A DNA stretch of 39,435 nt from Clostridiales bacterium (lineage in GTDB: Bacteria; Bacillota; Clostridia; Saccharofermentanales; Saccharofermentanaceae), in assembly GCA_017615755.1 (NCBI GenBank), contig JAFZZM010000074.1, positions 1 through 39,435 of the forward strand, in the 5' to 3' direction. The translations under genes were made by a program, and so were the position numbers. Positions within the stretch are counted from its first letter, which is position 1, and each line of letters begins with the position of its first letter. The notes beneath the pieces were generated by a model that saw only the letters and a list, made by a program, of their open reading frames with translations, was not told the origin of the DNA and searched no databases. Below are positions 23,660 to 32,515 of the stretch, in pieces.

Positions 23660-25159
23660 TCAGCCAGTGATCGTGATCCTAAACGGCAGGGTCTCGGCGA
23701 TGCCGTCTTCATCAGTATAACCGATGAGGAGGATAAACTCAGCAGATTCGGCAGAGCCGTCTGCGGCCGGGTGCTTCTCGACCAGAGCGAGGGAGATCGG
23801 CTGTTCATCGCTTTCGCGATTCGAGAGGGGGAGTCCGAGAAGCTCGTCCTGAGCTACGTTTCCGAGGAGGGTGCCGTGTTCGTCCCACATGACAAGGCGC
23901 GCCGGGTAATTGAACAGTCCGACGATGCAGCCGTTCACTTCGAAGAAATTGTATGCGTAACTGTATCCGCCGGCAAGTTTCATCAGGAAATTGCCTTCGT
24001 GATCGAACACGTAGACCTGGTTGTCCTTGATCGTCTGTGTGATGACGTAGTGCTCGGTTGCGTATACCATTCCGTCAAAAACACTTGCCGTCGTGGGCGC
24101 CTGTAGTTCAAATGCTTCTTTCGTGGTGCAGTAGTGCGAGCCGTCGCGGCCATCTTCGAATCCCAGCCGGATGAGCAGCCCCGCCGTCGGATCCGTGCCC
24201 AGAACAAGTTTCTGGTCGTAAGATACGGCGACGCCGTACATAAGGGGGATGATCGTCGTCTTTCCGCTTGCTGCGTCTTTCTCCATCAGAAGTATTCCAT
24301 CTTTAAAAGCACCCATACTTTCGTAGGACACGCTGTCTACGATCGGGCGCGTATTAATATCGCTGTCCTCGGGCAGGTCGAGCGTATCGACGAACTCCAG
24401 AACGTCGTTTTTGATTTTGTAGATTGAAAGCAGATAGGGGTCAGAGCCCATATTTACGGTGTACAGGTAATTCTGTGAGGCCGCGCCGTGGTAGGCGGCG
24501 TTGTCGGCCGACCCGTTGCAGAAGATCCGCTCTGAAAATTCCATCTGGTGCGTCTCGATCTTGAAGCGTCCGATCTGATTCGCTTTATCTTCGATCTGCC
24601 GCATCGGCGTTTCCCATGAATACAATGGGTCTGTCTGACCCAGGTCAGGGAGCGTGAAGTTGATGTTCTTAAGGATCTCATCTGCAAAAAGACCTTCTCT
24701 TGAATGGGCAATGGTAATGCTCGTGCCTGATTTTTCATCACGGCAGAGGTAGTAATTGTCTTTTGAGGGCAATGTGCTTCCCTCGACAAACGGCAGACCG
24801 CCGATCATGGTGGTGGGGAGCTCGCCTTGGGAGTATTTCTGAAGATCCACCCTCCATCTTTCACGATAACGGAACTCCGAGGCGGGTTCTTTTTGCACGG
24901 TGATCTTGAAAAACATGGTCCGGTTGGTCTCGTAGGTCGTCGAATCCTTGAAATACATTTCGCAGATGGACTCGCCGTCTTTCTTGTCTTCGTTGAGGAC
25001 ATAGTTGCCCGGGACGGTCATGTTGAAATAGCGGGTCGTGTACTTCCGATTTTTGGCGCCGGAACTGCAGGCCGTCATGCCGAGGGCGATGGCTGCAACC
25101 ATGGTGGCAGTCAGGAGCGCCGCGAGAAGATTCGAATTTTTGTGTGCTCTCTTTTTCAT
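23660..25159 (-). CDS. Lipoprotein, paralogue of the gene at 22161
   Basis: From the ATG at 25159 (GGAGGG 6 nt upstream) the product has 499 residues; an earlier in-frame ATG at 25192 would add 11 residues and break the signal peptide pattern. The lipobox is GMTAC. It shares with the downstream paralogue RKYTTRYFNMTVPGNYVL, GELPTTMIGGLPFV, YLCRDEKSGTSITI, INFTLPDLGQTDP, ELLGLPLSN and the C-terminus LPFRITITG. The gene pair arose by tandem duplication. The middle (QVYVFDHEGNFLMKLAGGYS, VMWDEHGTLLGNV) looks like propeller blades. Function is unknown; the protein should face the outside of the membrane. Confidence 0.8.
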   Translation of the reverse strand: MKKRAHKNSNLLAALLTATMVAAIALGMTACSSGAKNRKYTTRYFNMTVPGNYVLNEDKKDGESICEMYFKDSTTYETNRTMFFKITVQKEPASEFRYRERWRVDLQKYSQGELPTTMIGGLPFVEGSTLPSKDNYYLCRDEKSGTSITIAHSREGLFADEILKNINFTLPDLGQTDPLYSWETPMRQIEDKANQIGRFKIETHQMEFSERIFCNGSADNAAYHGAASQNYLYTVNMGSDPYLLSIYKIKNDVLEFVDTLDLPEDSDINTRPIVDSVSYESMGAFKDGILLMEKDAASGKTTIIPLMYGVAVSYDQKLVLGTDPTAGLLIRLGFEDGRDGSHYCTTKEAFELQAPTTASVFDGMVYATEHYVITQTIKDNQVYVFDHEGNFLMKLAGGYSYAYNFFEVNGCIVGLFNYPARLVMWDEHGTLLGNVAQDELLGLPLSNRESDEQPISLALVEKHPAADGSAESAEFILLIGYTDEDGIAETLPFRITITG

Positions 25160-25228
25160 GAAAAACCCTCCGACCTTATGTTCATGATACATGGTTTCTG
25201 TGTATTAAACAAAGGTGGAGGGGATTCG

Positions 25229-25591
25229 TTACCGATTCGTAGTGATCCCTATTCGTTCTTCCTTCCCGTCAGAAGAAACAAAGATTATTTTTTCAGGATC
25301 GTTATCCATACTTCTCCCAGAAACAAGCAAATATCCGCCATTTTCTACGTCATATCGAAAAATAAATAAGCCACTTCCGATGTCTTCGCCTTCATAAAGA
25401 GCAAAATCGTTCCAAGTAATCGAGTCTTGATTTTTTATCTTATTAATCTCCTCAATAGATATTTTTTTCGATTTCAGAATCTGCGATTCAGTCCCTTCTG
25501 AGACAGACGATGTATTCAGAATAGTTGAACAGCTAGGGAATATACAAATAATTGATAAAAATATTGGAAGTAGCAATAACCGTTTCTTCAC
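25229..25591 (-). CDS. Small lipoprotein
   Basis: The 120-residue protein has a Lys/Arg start, a hydrophobic segment and the lipobox FPSC (Cys21), then a Ser-rich spacer and a short domain with SITWNDFALYEGEDIGSGLF and YDVENGGYLLVSGRS. The last part resembles small clostridial lipoproteins of unknown function. The gene is AT-rich compared with its neighbours. It lies between the ABC permease gene and the two large lipoproteins, on the same strand. No terminator was seen on either side. Confidence 0.7.
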   Translation of the reverse strand: MKKRLLLLPIFLSIICIFPSCSTILNTSSVSEGTESQILKSKKISIEEINKIKNQDSITWNDFALYEGEDIGSGLFIFRYDVENGGYLLVSGRSMDNDPEKIIFVSSDGKEERIGITTNR

Positions 25592-25739
25592 ATTGTTTAC
25601 CTCAGCTTCTTGTTACCATGAAATATCCGCAGAATTGCGAGTAATTTACGAAAGAATAATCTCTATCAATTTCGTTATATCATAAACAAATCGCAATCTC
25701 AAATCTTTTCTGTTTCACTTCAACCATCCTTACCCCTTG

Positions 25740-28091
25740 TCACTCGCTGATCAGTTCCCGAACCTCGACTTTCTTTACCTTGCGCGACATCAGGTACGCG
25801 AAGAGGAAGAAGCTGACGCAGATGAAGGTCGCGGGGAGAACGTAGATGAGGACGCCGGTATCGCTGACGAAGTCGGAGATGTGCACGGCGCTGAGGATCA
25901 TGCGGATCATGGGCTTGGCGAAGAAGATCGCGAGGATGCTTCCGATGTCCGCGCCGATGCCGGCGACGAGTGCGAAGCGCAGGGCGAACTGCACGCGCAG
26001 GTTCGTCGACGTGAACCCGAAGGCTTTGTAGATGCCGATGTCCTTGCGTTCTTTGATGAACGCGCGCTTGCAGACCATGCTGACGACCACGATGACGAAG
26101 ATGAGCACGATCACATAGAGCGCGTAGGCGAGGGCGTCCATGACAACGGAGATCACCTTTTTGAGGATGCTCATGGTGCGGCTCTCCTCGTATTCTTTCA
26201 CGCGGATGGCGTCGGGGTATTTCGCCTCGAGGGCCGCGCGGACCGCGTCGATCTTCCCTTCCTCAGATACCTTGACGAGAGCACTTCCGACGGAGTCGTA
26301 TCCGAGCCCGAGCATGCCTTCGTCGGTGACGACGGCGAGCTGGCCGAAGTTCATGGCGCTTTCGAAATAGCCCGTGATTACAAACTCTTCAGTGTGGTCA
26401 ACGTTGGTAACAGAGATGGTGTCGCCGATTTTTTTGCCGAAAGAATCGGAAAGCCCAACGCCGATCATGATCTCATTGGCATAGATTGGGGCGCGGCCGT
26501 TTGTCGGCTTATTGATCGGGTCGCTGGTGTGGTAGGAATAAACGGATATCAGATCGCCTTCCACTTCCATACGGCGGCCACTCTCGGTGGTGAGTTCCGC
26601 GCCGGGGTCGACGGAACGGATGGTGTTTTCGTATTCTTCGATGTTGTTGATCGTGAGGCCGCCATAGTTAACCAGCACGAGGTCACCTTTCATGCTCGAA
26701 AAGAGCGCGTCGGTCGAGAGTCCTTTACTCAAGATGGAGATGGTGATCACGAAGAAAACGACCATCGTGACGATGAGGCCGGTACCGATGTAACTGCCCA
26801 CGGACGAAAGGATCTGGCGCAGCGCGATGAAGAACGACAGTGGCTTTTTGCGGATCTTCGTCTTCACATGGCTGTCGAAAAAGACCTCTTCTTTTCCTCC
26901 GGAGATCGCCACGACCGGTGAGATGCGGCTGACTCTTCTTGTCGCAAGAAGGATAAACCCGATACAGATCACAATCACGCTGAGGCACACCAGAGCGCAT
27001 TTGCCGAAGGACACGCCGGTCTCGGAAACGATGCCCGAGATGTTGGTCCAAAGGCCAATCAGATAGTGCAGGGCCGGGATTGAGATGATCAGGCCGAGGA
27101 TCGAGCCGATCACGAGGGCGAGCACGTACTGGAGAACGAACACCATGCGGATGTCGCGGCTTGTAAAGCCCTGGGATTTCAGGATACCGAGTTCCTGGTA
27201 CTCCATGTCGATGGAGGAACGGATGTTGTTATGCATCGAGATCAGGATCACGAGAAGAAGCATGATCACCGACACGAAAACGATCTTCGTGCCATTGGAC
27301 GAATACATCTGGATTGCATCGGCCAGGTACTGCTTCGTGGTGGCGGCATTGGACGCGCGGATGATGTCACAGCCGGCGTTCAGTTCCGTGCGGATATCCT
27401 CCGCCGTCGCGCCGTCTTTGGCATAGACTTCAATGATATCTTCGAGTACGATGAAGCGTGCCTCCGCATCCTGTCGGTCAGTCTTCTCGGTCTTCAGACG
27501 CTCAAAATCGGAAGGCGCGATCATGCAGCGGTTGTCGAGGATCGTCATGCCGCCGAGAAGATAGTCTTCGAAAAAGCCCTTGACCGTGAATTCTTCGTCC
27601 CAGCCGTCGTGGGTGTGGATCGTGATCTTCGATCCGATCTTGAACTCGTCGTACAGATGGAGCTTGTACGAAAGAAGGATCTCCCCCGGATTAAGGACCA
27701 CCGAATTATCGAAACGAGTGCTTTTGCCGTCGAAAATGTTGTAACGGTCGCTCTGTGGCAGCAGAAAAAGCACTGTCTCCGAGCTTTCGCCGTCGATGCG
27801 GATGGTGTCTTTGGGGATGAGCATCTCGGTCGTCTGGTAGCTTTCGGCGGACGGGGCCTGGTCGAGGCAGGTCGTCATTTCGTCGGTCAGGGCTTCTTCG
27901 TTGATGAAGATGATGTAGTCGCCGACGTTGCCCTCTTCGAAGCGCTGCTTCTGGGCTTTGTCGAGCTGGTCGTTGTTGCTGATCGTGCCGGAGAAGGAAA
28001 AGGTCAGAAGTGCCATCAGGAGGATCACACCTTTGAAGCTGCCTTTGCCGTGGCGGAGATTGGCCTTGAGAAGTTTGAGGATACTGCGCAT
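25740..28091 (-). CDS. ABC transporter permease (FtsX/MacB type)
   Basis: The 783-residue protein has an N-terminal helix (ILLMALLTFSFSG), a large outer domain (about 40-260), three helices (about 270-395), a second N-terminal-like helix near residue 430 (YIGTGLIVTMVVFFVITISI), a second outer domain and three C-terminal helices (about 640-770). This is the doubled FtsX/MacB layout of exporters for peptides and lipids in Gram-positive bacteria. FtsX motifs such as QELGILKSQGFTSRDIRMVF and RKDIGIYKAFGFTSTNLRVQ mark the coupling loops to the ATPase. AAGGAGG lies 7 nt before the ATG, 12 bp after the ATPase gene. It probably exports or removes antimicrobial peptides from the membrane. Confidence 0.9.
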   Translation of the reverse strand: MRSILKLLKANLRHGKGSFKGVILLMALLTFSFSGTISNNDQLDKAQKQRFEEGNVGDYIIFINEEALTDEMTTCLDQAPSAESYQTTEMLIPKDTIRIDGESSETVLFLLPQSDRYNIFDGKSTRFDNSVVLNPGEILLSYKLHLYDEFKIGSKITIHTHDGWDEEFTVKGFFEDYLLGGMTILDNRCMIAPSDFERLKTEKTDRQDAEARFIVLEDIIEVYAKDGATAEDIRTELNAGCDIIRASNAATTKQYLADAIQMYSSNGTKIVFVSVIMLLLVILISMHNNIRSSIDMEYQELGILKSQGFTSRDIRMVFVLQYVLALVIGSILGLIISIPALHYLIGLWTNISGIVSETGVSFGKCALVCLSVIVICIGFILLATRRVSRISPVVAISGGKEEVFFDSHVKTKIRKKPLSFFIALRQILSSVGSYIGTGLIVTMVVFFVITISILSKGLSTDALFSSMKGDLVLVNYGGLTINNIEEYENTIRSVDPGAELTTESGRRMEVEGDLISVYSYHTSDPINKPTNGRAPIYANEIMIGVGLSDSFGKKIGDTISVTNVDHTEEFVITGYFESAMNFGQLAVVTDEGMLGLGYDSVGSALVKVSEEGKIDAVRAALEAKYPDAIRVKEYEESRTMSILKKVISVVMDALAYALYVIVLIFVIVVVSMVCKRAFIKERKDIGIYKAFGFTSTNLRVQFALRFALVAGIGADIGSILAIFFAKPMIRMILSAVHISDFVSDTGVLIYVLPATFICVSFFLFAYLMSRKVKKVEVRELISE

Positions 28092-28103
28092 GGTCGGGCC
28101 TCC

Positions 28104-28865
28104 TTACCAGGACAGCGAGGTCAGCCAGGCGTTGACCTGCGTCTCGCGGCTCTTCTCTTCTTCCTTGGTGTAAGGAGAAAGCTCGAGGTCCGAGATGATC
28201 TTTCCGTCTTCGATGTAGAGGATGCGGCTCGCGCGGCAGGCGGCGCGGGCGTCGTGGGTAACCATGAGGATGCTCTGGCCGTTGCGGTTGAGGTCCGTCA
28301 AAAGGTCCAGCACTTCGGTCGTGTTTTTCTTATTGAGGGCGCCTGTCGGTTCGTCGGCGAAGAGGAGCTTCGGTTCGTGGATCACGGCGCGGGCGATAGC
28401 GCAACGCTGCATCTCACCGCCCGAACACTGGGACGGCAGGTGCGTCTTGATGTGGTCGATGCCCATTTTCTTCAGGAGCATCTCCGCGCGGTCGTCGATC
28501 TCTTTGGCTGATTTTTCTTTATTGAGGTAACCCGGCACCGTGATGTTTTCGAGTAGCGAAAGGTTGCTGACCAGGTGCATCTGCTGGAAGATAAAACCAA
28601 AGTCCTTCGATCGCAGGCCCGCGAGTTTCTTCTCGTTCATCTTCACGATATCTTCGTTTCTGTAGAGGACCTGTCCCGCGGTCGCGCGGTCCATGCCGGA
28701 AAGTGCGTAAAGCGTAGTGGATTTTCCAGAGCCCGACGCGCCCATGATGACGGTAAAATCGCCTTCGTAGATGTCCACGTCCATCCCGGTCAGAATGTGC
28801 GCCTGCCCACCGTTGTGGGCAAAACTCTTACAAAGTCCTCGTGCTGAAAGAATTGTGTTTTTCAT
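28104..28865 (-). CDS. ABC transporter ATPase (MacB/LolD family)
   Basis: The 253-residue protein shows Walker A MGASGSGKST (Lys48), the Q-loop in FGFIFQQMHLV, signature CSGGEMQRCAIARA, Walker B LLFADEPTGALN and the switch His in MVTHDARAA. The GALN after Walker B and the FQQ are typical of the MacB/LolD/BceA group, which works by mechanotransmission with FtsX-type permeases. The signature begins with Cys instead of Leu. It is translated together with the permease that follows 12 bp later. Its own promoter with a response-regulator-like direct repeat lies at 28900-28934. AGGAG precedes the ATG. Confidence 0.95.
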   Translation of the reverse strand: MKNTILSARGLCKSFAHNGGQAHILTGMDVDIYEGDFTVIMGASGSGKSTTLYALSGMDRATAGQVLYRNEDIVKMNEKKLAGLRSKDFGFIFQQMHLVSNLSLLENITVPGYLNKEKSAKEIDDRAEMLLKKMGIDHIKTHLPSQCSGGEMQRCAIARAVIHEPKLLFADEPTGALNKKNTTEVLDLLTDLNRNGQSILMVTHDARAACRASRILYIEDGKIISDLELSPYTKEEEKSRETQVNAWLTSLSW

Positions 28866-28899
28866 AGTGACTCTCCTAATAATCGCATCTTATGGTTTC

Positions 28900-28934
28900 A
28901 GTATAGAGGTCCAACCATTAAGAAAGACTTAAGA
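28900..28934 (-). promoter_or_regulatory. Response-regulator-like operator and -10 box of the ABC operon
   Basis: On the minus strand TCTTAA occurs twice, 11 bp apart (28918-28923 and 28929-28934), a spacing of one helical turn typical for OmpR/PhoB-family regulators. A TATACT -10 box lies at 28900-28905. The -35 position (GTCTTT) is poor, as is usual for activated promoters. Control by the neighbouring response regulator is inferred. Confidence 0.6.
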
Positions 28935-28966
28935 GAATCATTTTTTCTCGCCCGCGCGAGTGCCTG

Positions 28967-30166
28967 CTACTTGGCGGGGTCAGTCTGCGCGATCGGAAGT
29001 TCGATGCGGACTTCGAGGCCGGTTGCGTCAAGGCTCGCGGCTGTGTCTGCTTTGGCAGTGTCGTCTTCTTTTGCGCGCCCGAGATTTCGCAGGCTCACGG
29101 TTCCGCCGGATTGCTCGACGATGTATTTCACGATGAAAAGCCCGAGGCCCGCGCCGCTCTCCGAGGCGGAAGTGGTTTTGCCACGGTAGAATTTGCCGAA
29201 GACGAAAGGCATGTCTTCGTCGGGGATGCCTTTGCCGAAGTCGCGCACGAGGATGACCGCGTCGCCAGCCTCGCGGGCAAGTGAGACAGCAATCTTGGAC
29301 TTGGCGTATTTTCGCGCGTTGGTGATCAGGTTCTCCATGACCTGCGCGATGCGGCTCTTGTCGAGGTCGACGTCGATGTCGTAAAGGGGCTTTTCGTAGT
29401 TGATGTCGTCGTACTCCGCGCGAAGTTCGGACAGGGTCTCTTCAAGAAAACCGCTCAACTCGAACTTCTCGGGATTCATCTTCAGGTGCTCGAGCTCCGT
29501 CAACGAATGCGTCAACATGTCCTCGGTAAGTGCTTTTACCTCATCACACTTCTTCATGATCGTCTCGACGTAACGGCTGTGCTTCTCGGGGTCCGCGTCC
29601 ATGCCCATCTCGAGGGCCTCGGCGTACGCGCGGATCGTCGCGACAGGCGTCTTAATGTCGTGCGAGATCGCGGCGATGACGGTCTTGTTGTTCTCGATGG
29701 CCTCCTTCTCGCACGCCCGCGCCTTCTTGATCTCGGAACGCATGTTGTCAAAAGCCCAGGTGAACTTGCCGAAATAGTTGCTGCGCTCGTACTCGAGTGG
29801 AATGTCGAGGTCGCCGCCCGCCACGTGCTCGGCGAATTCGGAAAGCCGGCGGAACGGCCGGATGATCGTCACATAACAATAGATGCTCACACCCGCAAGG
29901 AACAAAATGCAGATGCCGCAAAGCAAGAAGATCTCGCCGTGGCCGGACGAGGCCACCTTATCCTCACGCATTTCTTTTCGAAGGTCATCGGTCTTTTCTT
30001 TCGCCGTGTCAGTGTGCCCGAGCTCGATCTCGTTTGCGATCTCGTTCAGTTCCACGGCGTACTGCTCGGTGTGGTCAGTCGAATTATTGGACATGAAAAA
30101 GAAAACGCCCGCGATGGCGATCAGGATCAGGGAGAAAAACGCGGCTACCGTGACCAGACGCTTCAT
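28967..30166 (-). CDS. Sensor histidine kinase
   Basis: The 399-residue protein has two membrane helices (about 6-25 and 77-100) enclosing a short outer loop of about 50 residues, a HAMP domain (IIRPFRRLSEFAEHVAGGDL), the HisKA helix with ISHDIKTPVATI (His169), and an HATPase domain with N-box NLITNARKYA, G1 DFGKGIPDED, F-box FVFGKFYRG and G2 GAGLGLFIVK. A low-complexity insertion rich in Ala/Lys/Asp lies near the C-terminus. The small outer loop fits the sensing of a membrane-related signal or of the transporter itself. It overlaps the response-regulator gene by 4 bp. GGAGG lies 7 nt before the ATG. Confidence 0.95.
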   Translation of the reverse strand: MKRLVTVAAFFSLILIAIAGVFFFMSNNSTDHTEQYAVELNEIANEIELGHTDTAKEKTDDLRKEMREDKVASSGHGEIFLLCGICILFLAGVSIYCYVTIIRPFRRLSEFAEHVAGGDLDIPLEYERSNYFGKFTWAFDNMRSEIKKARACEKEAIENNKTVIAAISHDIKTPVATIRAYAEALEMGMDADPEKHSRYVETIMKKCDEVKALTEDMLTHSLTELEHLKMNPEKFELSGFLEETLSELRAEYDDINYEKPLYDIDVDLDKSRIAQVMENLITNARKYAKSKIAVSLAREAGDAVILVRDFGKGIPDEDMPFVFGKFYRGKTTSASESGAGLGLFIVKYIVEQSGGTVSLRNLGRAKEDDTAKADTAASLDATGLEVRIELPIAQTDPAK

Positions 30167-30852
30167 GTTGCGTCCTCCAGCATGTAACCCATGCGCCAGA
30201 TGGTCTTGATGTATTTCGGGTTCGCCGGGTCGTCCTCGAGTTTCTCACGAAGCCAGCGGATATGTACGGTCAGTGTGAGCGGTTCGACCTCGGAAAAAGC
30301 ACCCCACACGTCTTTTATGATCGTGTCTTTTGGGATCGCGGTGTTCTTGTTCCGGCAGAGGTAAAGAAGCAGATCGAACTCGCGGTTCGCCATCTTAACT
30401 GGCGCACCGCCCTTGGTCACCGTGCGGTCAGTCGGGTCGATCACGACATCGCCGAATCCCATTTTCGCCGTCTCCTCTTCCGCACCATACGCGCGACGAA
30501 GAAGTGCATTGACTCGAGAAAGAAGTTCTTTCATGGAATACGGTTTCTGCAGGAAATCGTCGCCGCCGATATCGAAGCCCGTGATGCGGTCGTGTTCGGC
30601 TGTGCGCGCACTCGCAAAAATCACCGGCACTTTCGAAACACGGCGCAGTTCTTTGCATATTTCAAAACCGGTCTGGTCCGGCAGGTTGATATCGAGGAGC
30701 ACGAGGTGGTAGCTCGTGTTGGTCAGAAGCGTAAACGCTTCTTCCGCCGAGCCCGCGACGTCGGTCAGAAAACCGCAGCCCGAAAGCATCTCCGAGATGA
30801 TCCCCGCGAGATCCCGCTCATCGTCCACGATAAGGATCCGTTTCTTCTCCAT
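30163..30852 (-). CDS. OmpR/PhoB-family response regulator
   Basis: The 229-residue protein has a receiver domain with VDDERD, the phosphoacceptor Asp54 in LVLLDINLP, the conserved Ser/Thr in FASAR and Lys103 in QKPYS, followed by the OmpR-type winged helix (REFDLLLYLCRNKNTAIPKD, TVHIRWLREKLEDDP, IWRMGYML). It is cognate to the overlapping histidine kinase gene and most likely switches on the ABC exporter operon through the repeats at 28918-28934. It begins only 7 bp after the DUF4298 gene stop, so the three genes are one transcript. Confidence 0.95.
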   Translation of the reverse strand: MEKKRILIVDDERDLAGIISEMLSGCGFLTDVAGSAEEAFTLLTNTSYHLVLLDINLPDQTGFEICKELRRVSKVPVIFASARTAEHDRITGFDIGGDDFLQKPYSMKELLSRVNALLRRAYGAEEETAKMGFGDVVIDPTDRTVTKGGAPVKMANREFDLLLYLCRNKNTAIPKDTIIKDVWGAFSEVEPLTLTVHIRWLREKLEDDPANPKYIKTIWRMGYMLEDAT

Positions 30853-30859
30853 GCCGCGC

Positions 30860-31168
30860 CTACTCCTCTTCCATCAAGTCTTTGTATTCTCTGTTTCTTT
30901 CAAGCATTGTGTCAATGCCATCCTCCGAAAGCACTCCCCTCTTCAAATCTTTCGGGAGTTTTCCTGCTTCGTCCGCGGCGAAGTCTTTCTTCCAGTCTTT
31001 GCCGGTATAGTAGGCTTCGAGCTTCTGTATTTCGGACTGATAAGCACGAAGGTCGGTCAGTGCTTTTGACACGGCATCGAGCTTCTCGTTGGCCGTATCG
31101 AGGATCGTTTCCATCTCGCGGATGCGCTTGATCGTTTTGGTTTCCTTAGTTCCCGGATTCGATGTCAT
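30860..31168 (-). CDS. DUF4298 domain protein
   Basis: The protein (102 residues from ATG 31168; 106 from an in-frame GTG at 31180) is a charged helical protein with KTIKRIREMETILDTANEKL, LRAYQSEIQKLEAYYTGKDW, and the ending LPKDLKRGVLSEDGIDTMLE. This is the DUF4298 pattern seen in many Firmicutes and Bacteroidetes. A coiled coil covers about residues 15-60. GAAGG lies 3-5 nt before the ATG, so either start is possible. It leads the two-component operon with a gap of 7 bp, which suggests but does not prove a role in that pathway. Molecular function is unknown. Confidence 0.8.
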   Translation of the reverse strand: MTSNPGTKETKTIKRIREMETILDTANEKLDAVSKALTDLRAYQSEIQKLEAYYTGKDWKKDFAADEAGKLPKDLKRGVLSEDGIDTMLERNREYKDLMEEE

Positions 31169-31210
31169 GTTCCTTCTCACTTCCTGCTCGTTTTTCTTTA
31201 TTATACTCTT

Positions 31211-32416
31211 CTATTGAATTGAATTATGCGAAGCAGAAAGCCATCTCGCAATATCAACTATTCTTATACCGTCATGCTGTGTTTCGTCATGTTTTGTCCT
31301 TGCAATAATCATTTTAGGATATGCATCTTTTATACTTAGAAGAGGAGCTAGTTCCCTTTTATATGTTTCTTCTCGTGAAATATCATCAGAAACCTGAATA
31401 TATAATTTTTCTCCTTCTTTGATAGCAACAAAATCAACTTCCTTCTCGTATAGTTTTCCAACATATACTTCATATCCTCTGCGCAAAAGTTCCAAAGCCA
31501 CTATGTTTTCATACAAATGTCCATAATCCGCATCCTTTGTTCCTAATTCGGCAAAACGAAATGATAAATCAGACAGATAATACTTCTTGTCCGACTCTAG
31601 ATACTTTTTTCCCCTGATATCATATCGCCGGATCGGGTAAAACAAAAAAGAACGACACAGATAATCAATATAAGCCCCAACTGTTTTATCGTTTGTTTTA
31701 TATGTGCCGGATGTTAGTTTTGTCGCAACATTTCTTATAGAGGTCTGATTCCCCACATTATCCATCAAGAAATTACCAATCATAACAAGCAAATCTTCAT
31801 TTTCGATTTTAAACTTGGTAACTATATCCTTCGTGATCGTGGTTCTATATATACCGTTGACATATTTTCTGGCATCTTCTTCTGTCTTATACAAATATGA
31901 ACCCGCCATACCACCTTTTTTGACGTAATCATCAAAAGCATCATCCACATTATCCGATGGGAAGTATTTCATATATTCATCAAAAGAAAACGGATAAAGT
32001 TTTACTTCAAATACTCTTCCTCCAAACAATGTTGCAAGATCACTAGAGAGCAGGAATGCATTGGATCCCGTTAGATATATATCATACAATTCTTCCTCAT
32101 ATATACTATTGATCACCCTTTCAAATCCATCACACATTTGAACTTCATCAATAAAAAGGTAGTTATTCTTTTCAGGATCATAGTGTTTTTCAACGTATTC
32201 ATAGAGCTTATCACCATCAAGTAACGACTCATACTTTTTCAGATTCAGTTTAATGCGCACTATATTAGCAGAGTCATCTTGGCCAATAGCATCAATAAAC
32301 GCATCCATAAGTTTTGATTTTCCACTACGACGTACGCCTGTTATTACTTTAATGTCCGGAATATCTTTAACTGCTAAGAGCGTGTTCAAGTAGCAATTTC
32401 GTTGAATTAGTTTCAT
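31211..32416 (-). CDS. AAA_14/DUF4143 ATPase
   Basis: The 401-residue protein begins with an AAA domain: Walker A GVRRSGKSKLMDAF, Walker B YLFIDEVQMCDGFE, sensor ITGSNAF-like LTGSNAFLLSSDLATLFGGR with the arginine, and VKLYPFSFDEYM. The C-terminal part (residues about 200-395) is DUF4143, with winged-helix segment NVATKLTSGTYKTNDKTVGA, GKKYLESDKKYYLSDLSFRF, and nuclease-like EVDFVAIKEGEKLYIQVS (a PD-(D/E)xK-like strand). These proteins are common, often laterally moved, and of unclear role. The gene is AT-rich compared with its neighbours. GAGGTG lies 8 nt before the ATG. It has its own promoter with a palindrome. Confidence 0.92.
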   Translation of the reverse strand: MKLIQRNCYLNTLLAVKDIPDIKVITGVRRSGKSKLMDAFIDAIGQDDSANIVRIKLNLKKYESLLDGDKLYEYVEKHYDPEKNNYLFIDEVQMCDGFERVINSIYEEELYDIYLTGSNAFLLSSDLATLFGGRVFEVKLYPFSFDEYMKYFPSDNVDDAFDDYVKKGGMAGSYLYKTEEDARKYVNGIYRTTITKDIVTKFKIENEDLLVMIGNFLMDNVGNQTSIRNVATKLTSGTYKTNDKTVGAYIDYLCRSFLFYPIRRYDIRGKKYLESDKKYYLSDLSFRFAELGTKDADYGHLYENIVALELLRRGYEVYVGKLYEKEVDFVAIKEGEKLYIQVSDDISREETYKRELAPLLSIKDAYPKMIIARTKHDETQHDGIRIVDIARWLSASHNSIQ

Positions 32417-32423
32417 AGATTTT

Positions 32424-32481
32424 CACCTCGTAAACAGTATACTTCATTTCGCAAATTTAAACAATTTTAAAATTTGCGAAA
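32424..32481 (-). promoter_or_regulatory. Promoter and palindromic operator of the AAA/DUF4143 gene
   Basis: On the minus strand TTGTTT is followed after 17 bp by TATACT, upstream of the ATG at 32416. A perfect 12-bp inverted repeat TTTCGCAAATTT (32447-32458) with AAATTTGCGAAA (32470-32481) spans the -35 region, so a dimeric repressor is likely. The regulator is unknown. Confidence 0.55.
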
Positions 32482-32515
32482 CGAAAAAAGCAAACAAGAA
32501 CGCTGAACAAAAAGA

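Noticed and set aside
25737..28511. Long open frames on the plus strand opposite the ABC permease and ATPase genes
   Set aside because: They mirror GC-rich codons of clearly homologous minus-strand genes, have no ribosome binding site, and give His/Asp/Glu-rich sequence without domains.
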